A stretch of 64,000 nucleotides of DNA, taken from assembly GCF_001905735.1 (NCBI RefSeq), contig NZ_LISW01000001.1:551947-615946 (forward strand), written 5' to 3'. The translations under genes were made by a program, and so were the position numbers. This document shows, one piece after another, positions 24,173 through 32,170 of the stretch (positions are counted from its first letter, which is position 1; every line of letters starts with the position of its first letter). Under the pieces are notes generated by a model. That model ran no database searches. It had not been told where the DNA came from and worked only from the letters and a program-made list of their open reading frames with translations. The stretch is from Streptomyces sp. CB01249 (lineage in GTDB: Bacteria > Actinomycetota > Actinomycetes > Streptomycetales > Streptomycetaceae).

Positions 24173-24574
24173 ATGGAGCGTCACGAAGAGACCCGGATGC
24201 ATCGCAGGGTGGACCGGGCCGACCTGGCAGCCGTGGGGGAAGTCCGGGGCGCGGTGCGGGAGTTACTGCGCTACCGCTGGAAGGAAGAACCTGCGCAGGT
24301 CGCCGAGCTGCTGCTCAGTGAGCTGGTGACCAACGCCCTGGTGCACACGGACGACGGCGCGGTCGTCGCCGTGAGCGTCGCACCCCGCCGCCTGCGCGTG
24401 GAGGTGCGGGACTTCGTCCCCGGAATGGACCCCGAGTCGCACGTACCGCCCGCCGACGACGGTACGCACGGCCGGGGGCTGATCCTGGTGGAGAGCCTGG
24501 CCGACTCCTGGGGGATCAGCCCCCGCTCGCTGGGCAAGGTGGTGTGGTTCGAGCTGGACGGCGAACGGCCCTGA
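24173..24574 (+). CDS. anti-sigma-factor-type ATP-binding protein (HATPase)
   Basis: A 133-residue GHKL ATPase domain alone, the RsbW/SpoIIAB-like type numerous in Streptomyces. Motifs: N-box ELLLSELVTNALVHT, G1 DFVPGMDP, G2 GRGLILVESLADSWG. Such proteins act as anti-sigma or anti-anti-sigma kinases; no sigma factor or antagonist gene is adjacent, so its partner is unknown. I chose ATG 24173 because GGGGG stands 5 bases upstream; ATG 24149 would add 8 residues and is possible. Confidence 0.8.
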   Translation: MERHEETRMHRRVDRADLAAVGEVRGAVRELLRYRWKEEPAQVAELLLSELVTNALVHTDDGAVVAVSVAPRRLRVEVRDFVPGMDPESHVPPADDGTHGRGLILVESLADSWGISPRSLGKVVWFELDGERP

Positions 24575-24601
24575 CGGTCCTTCCGGACCGGCAGGGCCGT
24601 T
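24564..24601. terminator. bidirectional terminator
   Basis: Inverted repeat AACGGCCCTG (24564-24573) and CAGGGCCGTT (24592-24601), with an inner GGTCC/GGACC pair extending the stem, overlaps the stop of the HATPase gene and lies between convergent genes. Confidence 0.75.
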
Positions 24602-24623
24602 TCCTCGCATCCGCTGTTCCGCG

Positions 24624-25706
24624 TCAGCCGAACTGCTGCTCCAGGTCCTTGAGTTTCTGCTCCAGCGAATCGAGCCGGGGCAGAGCCTGGGTGTCGTCGT
24701 CGGCGACGGGATCGACCGCGGCCGACTCGCTCGCGCCCAGTTCAGGGACGCTCGCCGAGTTCGAGTGGTTCACGGCTTGCAGGGATGGCCGGGGTCGCAG
24801 GGGCAGCTGACCCGGCTCGGATATGGCGGGCTCCGCGACGGACTGCGCGGAGCCCGTCGCCGGGGCCAGGGCGGCCACCTCGACCGGGGAGCCACCCCGT
24901 CCGAGCCGTCCCCAGGCCCGGTTCTGCCGGTTCAGGGCCTTGATGTGCGCCCGGTCCAGCTTCTCCTGGTCCTTTCTGCGGAGACGGTTCTGCTCCTTCT
25001 CCCTGCGGTCCTCGCGTACCTCGTCCACCGCCTCGTCCAGCGTGCGTACGCCTTCGAGGAGCATCAGCGACCAGGCGCCGAAGGTCTCCCGGGGCGCGCG
25101 CAGCCACCGCACGATCCGGATCTGCGGCAGCGGGCGGGGCACGAGGCCCTGCTCGCGCAGCGCGGCACGGCGGGTCTGCTTCAGCGCGCGGTCGAACAGC
25201 ACGGCGGCCGAGAGCGACATGCCCGCGAAGAAGTGCGGGGCACCCGCGTGGTTGATACCGCGCGGCGCGTGCACCCAGTTGAACCAGGCGGCGGCACCGG
25301 CGAAGGTCCACACCAGGAGGCGCGAGCCGAGCGCCGCGTCCCCGTGGCTGGCCTCCCGTACGGCCAGGACCGAGCAGAACATCGCCGCCCCGTCCAGGCC
25401 GAAGGGCACCAGGTACTCCCAGCCGTCGGAAAGGCCGAGGTTCTGCTCGCCGAAGCCGACGAGTCCGTGGAAGGAGAGTGCGGCGGCGACCGCCGCGCAG
25501 CAGAACAGCAGCACGTACGAAGCGGTGGCGTACAGCGCTTCCTTGCGTCTGCGCCGCTCCTCGCTGCGTTCCCAGCTGTCGTCGGCCGAGGCTGCTGTGT
25601 CAGAGGCGCGCCTTCCGCGCGCGACCACCGCCACCGCCGCCATGACCCCCACGAGCAGCACGGCGCCCGGAAGCAGCCAGTCAAGCGATATGTCGGTCAG
25701 TCTCAT
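24624..25706 (-). CDS. DUF2637 membrane protein
   Basis: A 360-residue protein with an N-terminal anchor (LLPGAVLLVGVMAAVAVVA), a charged linker (RSEERRRRKEAL), then about four membrane segments (about 58-170) with FGLDGAAMFCSVLAVREA and WFNWVHAPRGINH, typical of DUF2637. The C-terminal half is cytoplasmic, basic and coiled (EVREDRREKEQNRLRRKDQEKLDRAH), ending in a Gln/Leu-rich coiled coil SLEQKLKDLEQQFG. DUF2637 proteins occur in Streptomyces chromosomes and plasmids, some near transfer genes; function unknown. No plasmid genes flank this copy. Confidence 0.8.
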   Translation of the reverse strand: MRLTDISLDWLLPGAVLLVGVMAAVAVVARGRRASDTAASADDSWERSEERRRRKEALYATASYVLLFCCAAVAAALSFHGLVGFGEQNLGLSDGWEYLVPFGLDGAAMFCSVLAVREASHGDAALGSRLLVWTFAGAAAWFNWVHAPRGINHAGAPHFFAGMSLSAAVLFDRALKQTRRAALREQGLVPRPLPQIRIVRWLRAPRETFGAWSLMLLEGVRTLDEAVDEVREDRREKEQNRLRRKDQEKLDRAHIKALNRQNRAWGRLGRGGSPVEVAALAPATGSAQSVAEPAISEPGQLPLRPRPSLQAVNHSNSASVPELGASESAAVDPVADDDTQALPRLDSLEQKLKDLEQQFG

Positions 25707-25912
25707 GCGCGGTCCCTTGCGTCACGTAGGGCGTTTCGGGCGCCATCGTGGCGGAAATCCCGTCACGGCCAGGCGGTTTCGGGGCAAGAGAACGCCAAAG
25801 GGGTGCAGGAGGCCGCCGATATGGACGTTCTGGTCGAACGCCCTTCAGCGGTTTGCGCATGATGTTCGAATACCTGCCACCCGTCCGGGCGGAGTGAATC
25901 CGGCGGAGTGGA

Positions 25913-26761
25913 TCAGGGCGCGGGCGTCAGTTTGCGGACGCGTTCCTCGTCGCAGGTACGCGGGCACGTGACGCAGGTGTCCTCGGGGCGCAGCGTGTAG
26001 AACAGGCAGCAGCTCGCCCGGTCCCGGGTCGGCAGCGACTCCCCGTTCGGCCCGGTCAGCTCGCGGAAGCCCGCGGTGCCGACGTACGGCTTGGTGGTGC
26101 CCGGGAGCAGCGCCTCCAGCTCCGTCATGGCGCGCCGCTCCTCGCCCAGCAGATGGGCGACGTACCAGAGGCCCTCGACGATCTCGTCGGTCGCCATCCC
26201 CCACAGGGCCCGCTTGCCGCGCCGCATCCGCGGCCGGAAGCCGTCGAGCACCGGGCTCAGGTGTTCGGCCACCGCGTCCAGCACCTCGGCCCGCAGCGCC
26301 GCCTCGTCGGTCACCACCCGGGCCCCCGGCAGCCCGGCCGCCGGATCGTCGGGCAGGCAGGCGAACTCCCGCACCCGCAGCGTCAGATGGCCCAGCGCCC
26401 GCTGGAACGAGACGTCCTCGACCGGGACGCGGGGCACCCGGCGGTGCAGGAACCACGGCACCGTCACCAGCAGACAGGCCGGCCACGCGTACCGGTGCAG
26501 CCCGAAGCTGGCGATCACATCGGGGCGGCCCTCCTGGCCGTAGTCCCGCCGCACCTGCTCGGCGTCGAAGGCGAGGAACGTGTCCAGCGCCTCACCGCCG
26601 GCCGCCAGCTCGTGCGCGCCCACCCAGCCGGGGCCGCCGGGGGCGGTCTCGCCCTCGGCGAGGATCTCGGCGCGCACCCCGGGGAAGACCTCGGTCAGGC
26701 GCGCGTAGGCGTCGGCCACGGGCGAGGCCGTCACTGCGGGGAGCAGGGCGGGCATGGTCAT
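25913..26761 (-). CDS. FhuF-like siderophore-iron reductase, [2Fe-2S]
   Basis: A 282-residue protein ending in the FhuF signature: Cys251, Cys252, Cys263 and Cys266 (C-C-x10-C-x2-C), plus an extra Cys270. FhuF proteins reduce ferric siderophore complexes in the cytoplasm to release iron. The N-terminal part has the usual ferric reductase-like region (ASFGLHRYAWP). An IdeR/DmdR-type iron box lies 30 bases upstream, so expression should rise when iron is short. The start may be ATG 26761 or ATG 26755; neither has a strong Shine-Dalgarno. Confidence 0.83.
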   Translation of the reverse strand: MTMPALLPAVTASPVADAYARLTEVFPGVRAEILAEGETAPGGPGWVGAHELAAGGEALDTFLAFDAEQVRRDYGQEGRPDVIASFGLHRYAWPACLLVTVPWFLHRRVPRVPVEDVSFQRALGHLTLRVREFACLPDDPAAGLPGARVVTDEAALRAEVLDAVAEHLSPVLDGFRPRMRRGKRALWGMATDEIVEGLWYVAHLLGEERRAMTELEALLPGTTKPYVGTAGFRELTGPNGESLPTRDRASCCLFYTLRPEDTCVTCPRTCDEERVRKLTPAP

Positions 26762-26790
26762 ACGGGGACCACCGATTCACGATCGTCAGC

Positions 26791-26809
26791 AGGTAAGCCT
26801 TACCTTACC
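26791..26809. promoter_or_regulatory. iron box (DmdR1/IdeR-type operator)
   Basis: AGGTAAGCCTTACCTTACC reads on the other strand as GGTAAGGTAAGGCTTACCT, close to the actinobacterial iron box TTAGGTTAGGCTAACCTAA. It is 30 bases upstream of the FhuF-like gene and about 100 from the divergent gntR. Confidence 0.8.
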
Positions 26810-26906
26810 CTGCCGGATCGATGTTTGAACTGGGGGCCCTTGCGCCTATCGTGCACTCAGGGCGCCCGACGCGCGAGCGCGCCCGTGACCGGCCGAGGAG
26901 GTGCCC

Positions 26907-27671
26907 GTGGAGCAGGGCGGAGCGCGCGAGGAGGTGCGTCCTCCGTACGCCGGAGGCGCGGCCGTGCCCGCCTCGGCCATCCGGGTGCCCGAGCAGGCCC
27001 GCGGCGAGCACACCCACGGGGAGCACCCGCACGAGGCCCCCCGCGCCCAGGTGCGACGGCACTCCGTGCGCGGCCAGATCCTGGAGGCCCTGCGCACCGC
27101 CCTGGTCGACGGCGAGCTGGTCCCCGGCCAGGTCTACTCGGCGCCCGTGCTCGGCGCCCGCTTCGGCGTCTCCGCGACCCCGGTCCGCGAGGCGATGCAG
27201 CGGCTGGCCACCGAGGGGGCCGTGGAGGTGGTGCCCAACCGGGGCTTCCGGGTCGCCGAGCGCGGACCGCGCGAGCTGGCGGAGCTGGCCGAGGTCCGCG
27301 CCCTGATCGAGGTCCCCGTCATGCTGCGGCTCGCCCGCACCGTCCCGCCCGCCCGCTGGTGCGCGCTGCGCCCGCTGGCCGACGCCACCGTGGCCGCGGC
27401 TGCCGTCGGCGACCGGGCGAGCTACGCGGACGCGGACCGGGCCTTCCACAGCGCGGTGCTCGCCCTTTCCGGGAACCACAGCCTGGTCGCCGTCGCCGAC
27501 GACCTGCACCGCCGCTCCCAGTGGCCCCTGGTCGACAACCCGGTCACCCGCCGCGCCGACCTGCTGGCCGACGCCTCCGAGCACACCGCGCTGCTCGACG
27601 CCCTGATCGCCCAGGACGTGGCGGTCGTCCAGTCGCTGGTACGCGAACACTTCGCGGGCGCCGACGGCTGA
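26907..27671 (+). CDS. GntR-family (FCD) regulator
   Basis: A 254-residue FCD-type GntR protein. Residues 1-45 are a His/Glu-rich extension (EHTHGEHPHEAP) absent from the relative at 17167; the HTH (about 50-115) has LGARFGVSATPVREAM, almost the same recognition block, then an FCD domain with ADRAFHSAV. I chose GTG 26907, 5 bases after GAGGAGG; GTG 26901 abuts that site and is too close. It is divergent from the FhuF-like gene and shares its iron-box region. Target genes are unknown; the His-rich tail could bind metal. Confidence 0.82.
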   Translation: MEQGGAREEVRPPYAGGAAVPASAIRVPEQARGEHTHGEHPHEAPRAQVRRHSVRGQILEALRTALVDGELVPGQVYSAPVLGARFGVSATPVREAMQRLATEGAVEVVPNRGFRVAERGPRELAELAEVRALIEVPVMLRLARTVPPARWCALRPLADATVAAAAVGDRASYADADRAFHSAVLALSGNHSLVAVADDLHRRSQWPLVDNPVTRRADLLADASEHTALLDALIAQDVAVVQSLVREHFAGADG

Positions 27672-27716
27672 CCCCGTAAGCCCTGATGCGTACGGGGACG
27701 GGCCGGGCGCCCGCGC

Positions 27717-28517
27717 TCAGTTCGCCTCGATCGTCTCTGGCGGGGGCTGGTCCAGGTGCGGGCCCAGCCAGGTCGGGACGCCGCCCAGCAGCCGGAAGAG
27801 GCGGGCCGCCTCGGCGCGCAGCCGGGTCGCCGCCTCCGGCTCCGGCTCGGCGTCGGCCAGCGCGATGAGCGCCGGGGCCGTACCGACCAGGTAGCCCAGC
27901 TCCTCCCTTATCCGCAGGGACTCCGCGAAGCCGTGCCGGGCCTCCGCGAGCTCGCCCTCGCGCAGGGCGATCAGGGCGAGGTGGCGCCAGGTCGAGGAGA
28001 GCAGCAGCGCGTCGCCCTGCGCGGTGGCGCCCGCGTGGGCCCTGCGGTAGGCGGCCCGGGCGGCCTGCGGGGAGTCCGCGATGTTCTGCGCGATCAGGCC
28101 GCGCCGGAAGTCGAGGAGCGGGCGGCCCTGGGCGGCGGGCGAGAGCAGGGCCGCGGCCCTGCTCAGCGCCACCCGGGCCTCGTCGGCCCGGTCCCGCACC
28201 CCGAGCAGGGTCGAGGCGTACGCGAGGTGGCCGCGCTCGCAGGCCGCCGCGCCGCGCTCCTCGTCGTCGTGGGCCATGGCCTCAGCGGTGCGCAGGGCGT
28301 CCTCGGCGTCCGTCCAGCCCTGCCCGGTGTACAGGCAGCGCTCGGTCAGCAGGGCCGTCCGCTGGAGGGCCGCGGCCGGGTCGGTGGCGGCGTCGTGTTC
28401 CAGCAGGGCCGCGGCGTCCGTCCAGCAGCCGCGCGAGCGCAGCCGCCATACCGCGGTCTGGAGCGGAGGATCGTCATCTGCTGTCGTTCCGGAACCAGAC
28501 ATGGCGGTATGCGCCAC
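27717..28517 (-). CDS. TPR-like helical repeat protein
   Basis: A 266-residue soluble alpha-helical protein with repeated Ala/Leu/Arg helix pairs resembling tetratricopeptide repeats (for example LRTAEAMAHDDEERGAA, AARAAYRRAHAGATAQG, EARHGFAESLRIREELG). No enzymatic motif is seen; it probably binds proteins. I chose GTG 28517, preceded by GGGGAGGGCAAT, over ATG 28502, which has no ribosome-binding site. It follows the PucR regulator on the same strand after 160 bases and might be cotranscribed, though no link to purine use is known. Confidence 0.7.
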   Translation of the reverse strand: MAHTAMSGSGTTADDDPPLQTAVWRLRSRGCWTDAAALLEHDAATDPAAALQRTALLTERCLYTGQGWTDAEDALRTAEAMAHDDEERGAAACERGHLAYASTLLGVRDRADEARVALSRAAALLSPAAQGRPLLDFRRGLIAQNIADSPQAARAAYRRAHAGATAQGDALLLSSTWRHLALIALREGELAEARHGFAESLRIREELGYLVGTAPALIALADAEPEPEAATRLRAEAARLFRLLGGVPTWLGPHLDQPPPETIEAN

Positions 28518-28677
28518 ATTGCCCTCCCCGAGCGCGCCGTCGAGCTGTTGAGTATGGGCCGCATCACAGCACGGAATGGCACGCCGGGCCAAGAGGTCGA
28601 GGCAATGTCAGGTGAAACTTTTCACAATCGGCGACGCGGGGCCGGACGCCCCCGGGGCCCTTGTCCGGCCCGGGATT

Positions 28678-30420
28678 TCAGCTCATCCGCAGGGCGAGGA
28701 AGAAATCGAGCTTGTCCTCCAGGCGCGCCAGATCACGCCCCGTCAACTGCTCGATTCGCCCGACCCGGTAGCGCAGCGTGTTGACGTGCAGGTGCAGCCG
28801 GGCCGCGCAGCGGGTCCACGAACCGTCGCAGTCCAGGAAGGCTTCCAGGGTCGGGATGAGCTCCGCGCGGTGGCGCCGGTCGTACTCGCGCAGCGGGTCC
28901 AGCAGCCGCGCGGTGAACGCCCGCCGCACGTCGTCCGGGACGAACGGCAGCAGCAGCACGTGCGAGGCCAGCTCGTGGTGCCCGGCCGCGCAGACCCGGC
29001 CCGGCCGGGCCGCCGCCACCCGGCGCGCGTGCCGGGCCTCCTCCAGGGCGCCGCGCAGCCCCTCCGCCGAGTGCACGGAGGCGCTGACACCGAGTGTCAG
29101 GCGGCCGTCGTCGCCGAGACCCGCGGAGAGCGGGGCGCGCACGGCGGCGAGCAGCGCGTCGGCGTGCAGGGCGGGGCCTTCGCCGGGTCCTTCGGCGCCG
29201 GGGTCCTCGTCGGACGCGGTGTCGGAGCCGGTGTCGGACGCCTCGCCGTCCGGCCGGTCCGGGGCGGCGGGCAGCGGCACCAGGGCGATGGCCTCGTCAC
29301 CCGTGTGGGCGACGGCGATCCGGTCCGCCGAGTCGGGGCCCGTCACCGCCGGGTCGACCAGGATCTCCTCAAGCAGCGCCTGGGCGACCGGGCCGCCCCG
29401 GACCTCGGACGCGCCGTCCTCGTCCCACTCGACCCGGGCCACCACGACCTGCCAGTGCGGCGCGGTGCCGAGGCCCGGGAGCAGGACCGGCGTTGCCACG
29501 CGCAGCCGGGCGGCGATCTCGGCGGGCGCGGCACCCGCCTGGACCAGCTCCAGGACCTCCTGGGCGAGCCGGCGGCGCACCGTGCGGGCCGCGTCGCGCC
29601 GGTCGCGCTCGACGGCGATCAGCTGGGTGACGCCCTGGAGCAGGTCGAGCCGCGCGGCCGGCCAGTCGCCCGCGTCGGCCTCCACGGCGAGCAGCCAGTC
29701 GGAGAGCACCGACTCCCGCACGTCGCGGGCGGGCGGCACCGCGCCACCCCGGCCGTTGTTCCGGATCGGGAAGAGCGAATACGTCGTACCGCCGAGGGCC
29801 GCCCGGTGCGGGGCGCGGCGGCCGGAGCGGACGGCGGCCAGATGCAGCCCGGCCAGCTCGGCCCCGGCTGCGGCGGGCAGCGGGGCGCCCGCGCCCGCGA
29901 TCTGCCGCCCGGTGGGGGAGAGCACCCAGGCGTGGAGGTCCAGGTCGGAGCCCAGGAGATCGAGGACCACCTCGGGGCCGCCGCCGGTCGGGCCCGAGGT
30001 CATCAGCCTGCGGTGGCGGTCCACCACGGCCGCCAGGTCGCCGGCCCGCTCGCCGGACACCTGGCGCACCACGTACTCGGTGATCGTTGCGAACGCGACC
30101 GTCTCGTGGACCGCGAACAGGGGCAGCCGGTGGTGGCGGCACGCCTCCACGAGATCGTCCGGGATGTCGCCGAGCTCCGCCTCGCCCGCCGCGAGACCGG
30201 CCACCCCGGCGCCCGCCAGGATGCGCACGAACGGCTCCGAGTCCGCGGCGTCCCGGCGCCAGGCCAGACCGGTCAGGACCAGCTCGCCGCCGGTGAGATA
30301 GCGGCTCGGGTCGCGCAGGTCGGTCGTCATCACCCCGCGGACCGACCGGTCCAGCTCCTCGTCGCCGCCGAGCAGCCGCAGGCCCAGCGCGTCGTTCTCC
30401 AGCAGTGCGCGCAGCCGCAT
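28678..30420 (-). CDS. PucR-family regulator of purine catabolism
   Basis: A 580-residue regulator. The N-terminal PucR domain (about 5-125) has LGGDEELDRSVRGVMTTDLRDPSRYL and GGELVLTGLAW; a GGDEF-like degenerate middle domain follows (with an acidic insert of about 40 residues rich in Asp/Glu/Ser near 390); the C-terminal HTH_30 (about 515-580) has LHLHVNTLRYRVGRIEQLTGRDL. PucR proteins activate purine catabolic genes. It is divergent from the xanthine dehydrogenase operon, the expected target. Confidence 0.92.
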   Translation of the reverse strand: MRLRALLENDALGLRLLGGDEELDRSVRGVMTTDLRDPSRYLTGGELVLTGLAWRRDAADSEPFVRILAGAGVAGLAAGEAELGDIPDDLVEACRHHRLPLFAVHETVAFATITEYVVRQVSGERAGDLAAVVDRHRRLMTSGPTGGGPEVVLDLLGSDLDLHAWVLSPTGRQIAGAGAPLPAAAGAELAGLHLAAVRSGRRAPHRAALGGTTYSLFPIRNNGRGGAVPPARDVRESVLSDWLLAVEADAGDWPAARLDLLQGVTQLIAVERDRRDAARTVRRRLAQEVLELVQAGAAPAEIAARLRVATPVLLPGLGTAPHWQVVVARVEWDEDGASEVRGGPVAQALLEEILVDPAVTGPDSADRIAVAHTGDEAIALVPLPAAPDRPDGEASDTGSDTASDEDPGAEGPGEGPALHADALLAAVRAPLSAGLGDDGRLTLGVSASVHSAEGLRGALEEARHARRVAAARPGRVCAAGHHELASHVLLLPFVPDDVRRAFTARLLDPLREYDRRHRAELIPTLEAFLDCDGSWTRCAARLHLHVNTLRYRVGRIEQLTGRDLARLEDKLDFFLALRMS

Positions 30421-30506
30421 CTGGTCGCCGCCGATCTCTTTCGTTGGTACGGGTGAAGTCTGGGTGTTGCGGTGAGGCTGTTGAGCCCCGCCATTCGTTC
30501 GAATCT

Positions 30507-30619
30507 ACAAGACATGAGCGGAGACCAGCCAACTGCTTCATGGGTTCGGTGACTGCACCAGGTGGAGCAGGGCTTGTGTACTGGGCCACACACCGCGTGA
30601 ACAAGACATGAACAAGTTC
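30507..30619. promoter_or_regulatory. repeats in the pucR-xanthine dehydrogenase control region
   Basis: ACAAGACATGA occurs exactly twice, at 30507-30517 and 30601-30611. The second copy lies within GAACAAG (30599-30605) and GAACAAG (30610-30616), two half-sites 11 bases apart, one helical turn, ending in GTTC. A TTGAGC at 30481-30486 with TCTACA 18 bases downstream could be a promoter. Likely PucR or promoter elements; the related ATGAACAGTTCG at 34711 precedes the permease. Confidence 0.45.
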
Positions 30620-30677
30620 GAGGGCCGGCCGTCACCCAGCCCAGCGTGAAGACCCGATTGAGAAGAAGAGAGCCACC

Positions 30678-31568
30678 ATGGACTTCCTTCGCCCCGCAAG
30701 CTGGGAGGAGGCGCTCGCCGCCAAGGCCGAGCACCCGACGGCTGTGCCCATCGCCGGGGGCACCGATGTGATGGTCGAGATCAACTTCGACCACCGGCGC
30801 CCCGAATACCTCCTGGACCTCAACCGCATCGGTGAGCTCACCGAGTGGGAGGTGGGCCAGGAGAACGTACGGCTCGGTGCCTCGGTCCCGTACAGCCAGA
30901 TCATGGAGCACATGCGGGCCGAGCTGCCCGGTCTCGCGCTCGCCTCGCACACCGTCGCCTCCCCGCAGATCCGCAACCGCGGCGGCGTCGGCGGCAACCT
31001 CGGCACCGCCTCCCCGGCCGGTGACGCCCACCCCGCCCTCCTCGCGGCGGGCGCCGAGGTGGAGGCCGAGTCCGTACGCGGCACCCGGATGATCCCCATC
31101 GACGCCTTCTACACCGGCGTCAAGCGCAACGCCCTCGAACCGGACGAGCTGATCCGGGCCGTGCACATCAAGAAGGCCGACGGGCCGCAGCAGTACTCCA
31201 AGGTCGGCACCCGCAACGCGATGGTCATCGCCGTCTGCGCCTTCGGCCTCGCCCTGCACCCCGAGACCCGCACGGTTCGCACCGGCATCGGATCGGCCGC
31301 CCCGACACCCGTACGGGCGAAGGAGGCCGAAGCATTCCTGAACGCCGCCCTCGAGGAGGGTGGGTTCTGGGACAGCCGCACCATCATCACGCCGTCCGTC
31401 GCCCAGCAGTTCGCCACCCTCGCCGCAGGCGCCTGCAACCCGATCGACGACGTGCGCGGCACCGCGAGCTACCGCCGTCACGCCGTCGGGATCATGGCCC
31501 GCCGCACCCTCGGCTGGGCCTGGGAGTCATACCGCGGCAACGGCCGCAGCACCGAAGGAGCCGCCTGA
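30678..31568 (+). CDS. xanthine dehydrogenase, FAD subunit
   Basis: A 296-residue FAD-binding subunit of a molybdenum hydroxylase. It has the FAD contacts AGGTDVMVEI (about 27-36) and RNRGGVGGNLGTASPAGDAHPAL, and a CO-dehydrogenase flavoprotein-type C-domain. In the three-subunit xanthine dehydrogenase it takes electrons from the iron-sulfur subunit to NAD+. The start codon is ATG 30678 with GAAGAAGAGAG upstream. It is followed by the iron-sulfur subunit after 2 bases. Confidence 0.93.
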   Translation: MDFLRPASWEEALAAKAEHPTAVPIAGGTDVMVEINFDHRRPEYLLDLNRIGELTEWEVGQENVRLGASVPYSQIMEHMRAELPGLALASHTVASPQIRNRGGVGGNLGTASPAGDAHPALLAAGAEVEAESVRGTRMIPIDAFYTGVKRNALEPDELIRAVHIKKADGPQQYSKVGTRNAMVIAVCAFGLALHPETRTVRTGIGSAAPTPVRAKEAEAFLNAALEEGGFWDSRTIITPSVAQQFATLAAGACNPIDDVRGTASYRRHAVGIMARRTLGWAWESYRGNGRSTEGAA

Positions 31569-31570
31569 TC

Positions 31571-32167
31571 ATGCGTGTCAATTTCACGGTCAACGGCCGC
31601 CGCCACGAGGCCGACGACGTCTGGGAGGGCGAGTCCCTCCTCTACGTCCTGCGCGAGCGCATGGGCCTGCCCGGCTCCAAGAACGCCTGCGAGCAGGGCG
31701 AGTGCGGCTCCTGCACGGTCCGCCTCGACGGCGTCCCCGTCTGCTCCTGCCTGGTCGCCGCCGGCCAGGTCGAGGGCCGCGACGTCGTCACCGTAGAAGG
31801 CCTGGCCGACTTCGCCGCCCACCGCGCCGAGGCCCACCCCGGCACCGGCTGCGCCTCCGGCGCCTGCGGCACCTCGCTGGACCGGGCCAAGCGCTGGAAG
31901 GCCGAGCCCGCCGCGGGCGACGAGACCCGCGACACCGGCGAGCTCTCCCCGATCCAGCAGGCGTTCATCGACGCCGGAGCCGTACAGTGCGGCTTCTGCA
32001 CCCCCGGCCTCCTGGTCGCGGCCGACGAGCTCCTGGAGCGCACCCCGCAGCCGTCCGACGCGGACATCCGCGAGGCGCTCTCCGGCAACCTCTGCCGCTG
32101 CACCGGCTACGAGAAGATCCTCGACGCGGTCCGCCTCGCGGCCGCCCGTGCGGAAGAGGCGGTCTGA
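31571..32167 (+). CDS. xanthine dehydrogenase, [2Fe-2S] subunit
   Basis: A 198-residue iron-sulfur subunit with two clusters: the plant-type N-terminal motif CEQGECGSCTV with the following Cys (VPVCSC), and the all-helical C-terminal domain with CGFCTPG and CRCTGY. Between them is an extra segment (about 80-135) longer than in minimal homologues, containing GCASGACGTS. It relays electrons from the molybdenum cofactor to FAD. The spacing to both neighbours is 2-3 bases, so the three subunits are cotranscribed. Confidence 0.93.
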   Translation: MRVNFTVNGRRHEADDVWEGESLLYVLRERMGLPGSKNACEQGECGSCTVRLDGVPVCSCLVAAGQVEGRDVVTVEGLADFAAHRAEAHPGTGCASGACGTSLDRAKRWKAEPAAGDETRDTGELSPIQQAFIDAGAVQCGFCTPGLLVAADELLERTPQPSDADIREALSGNLCRCTGYEKILDAVRLAAARAEEAV

Positions 32168-32170
32168 GCC

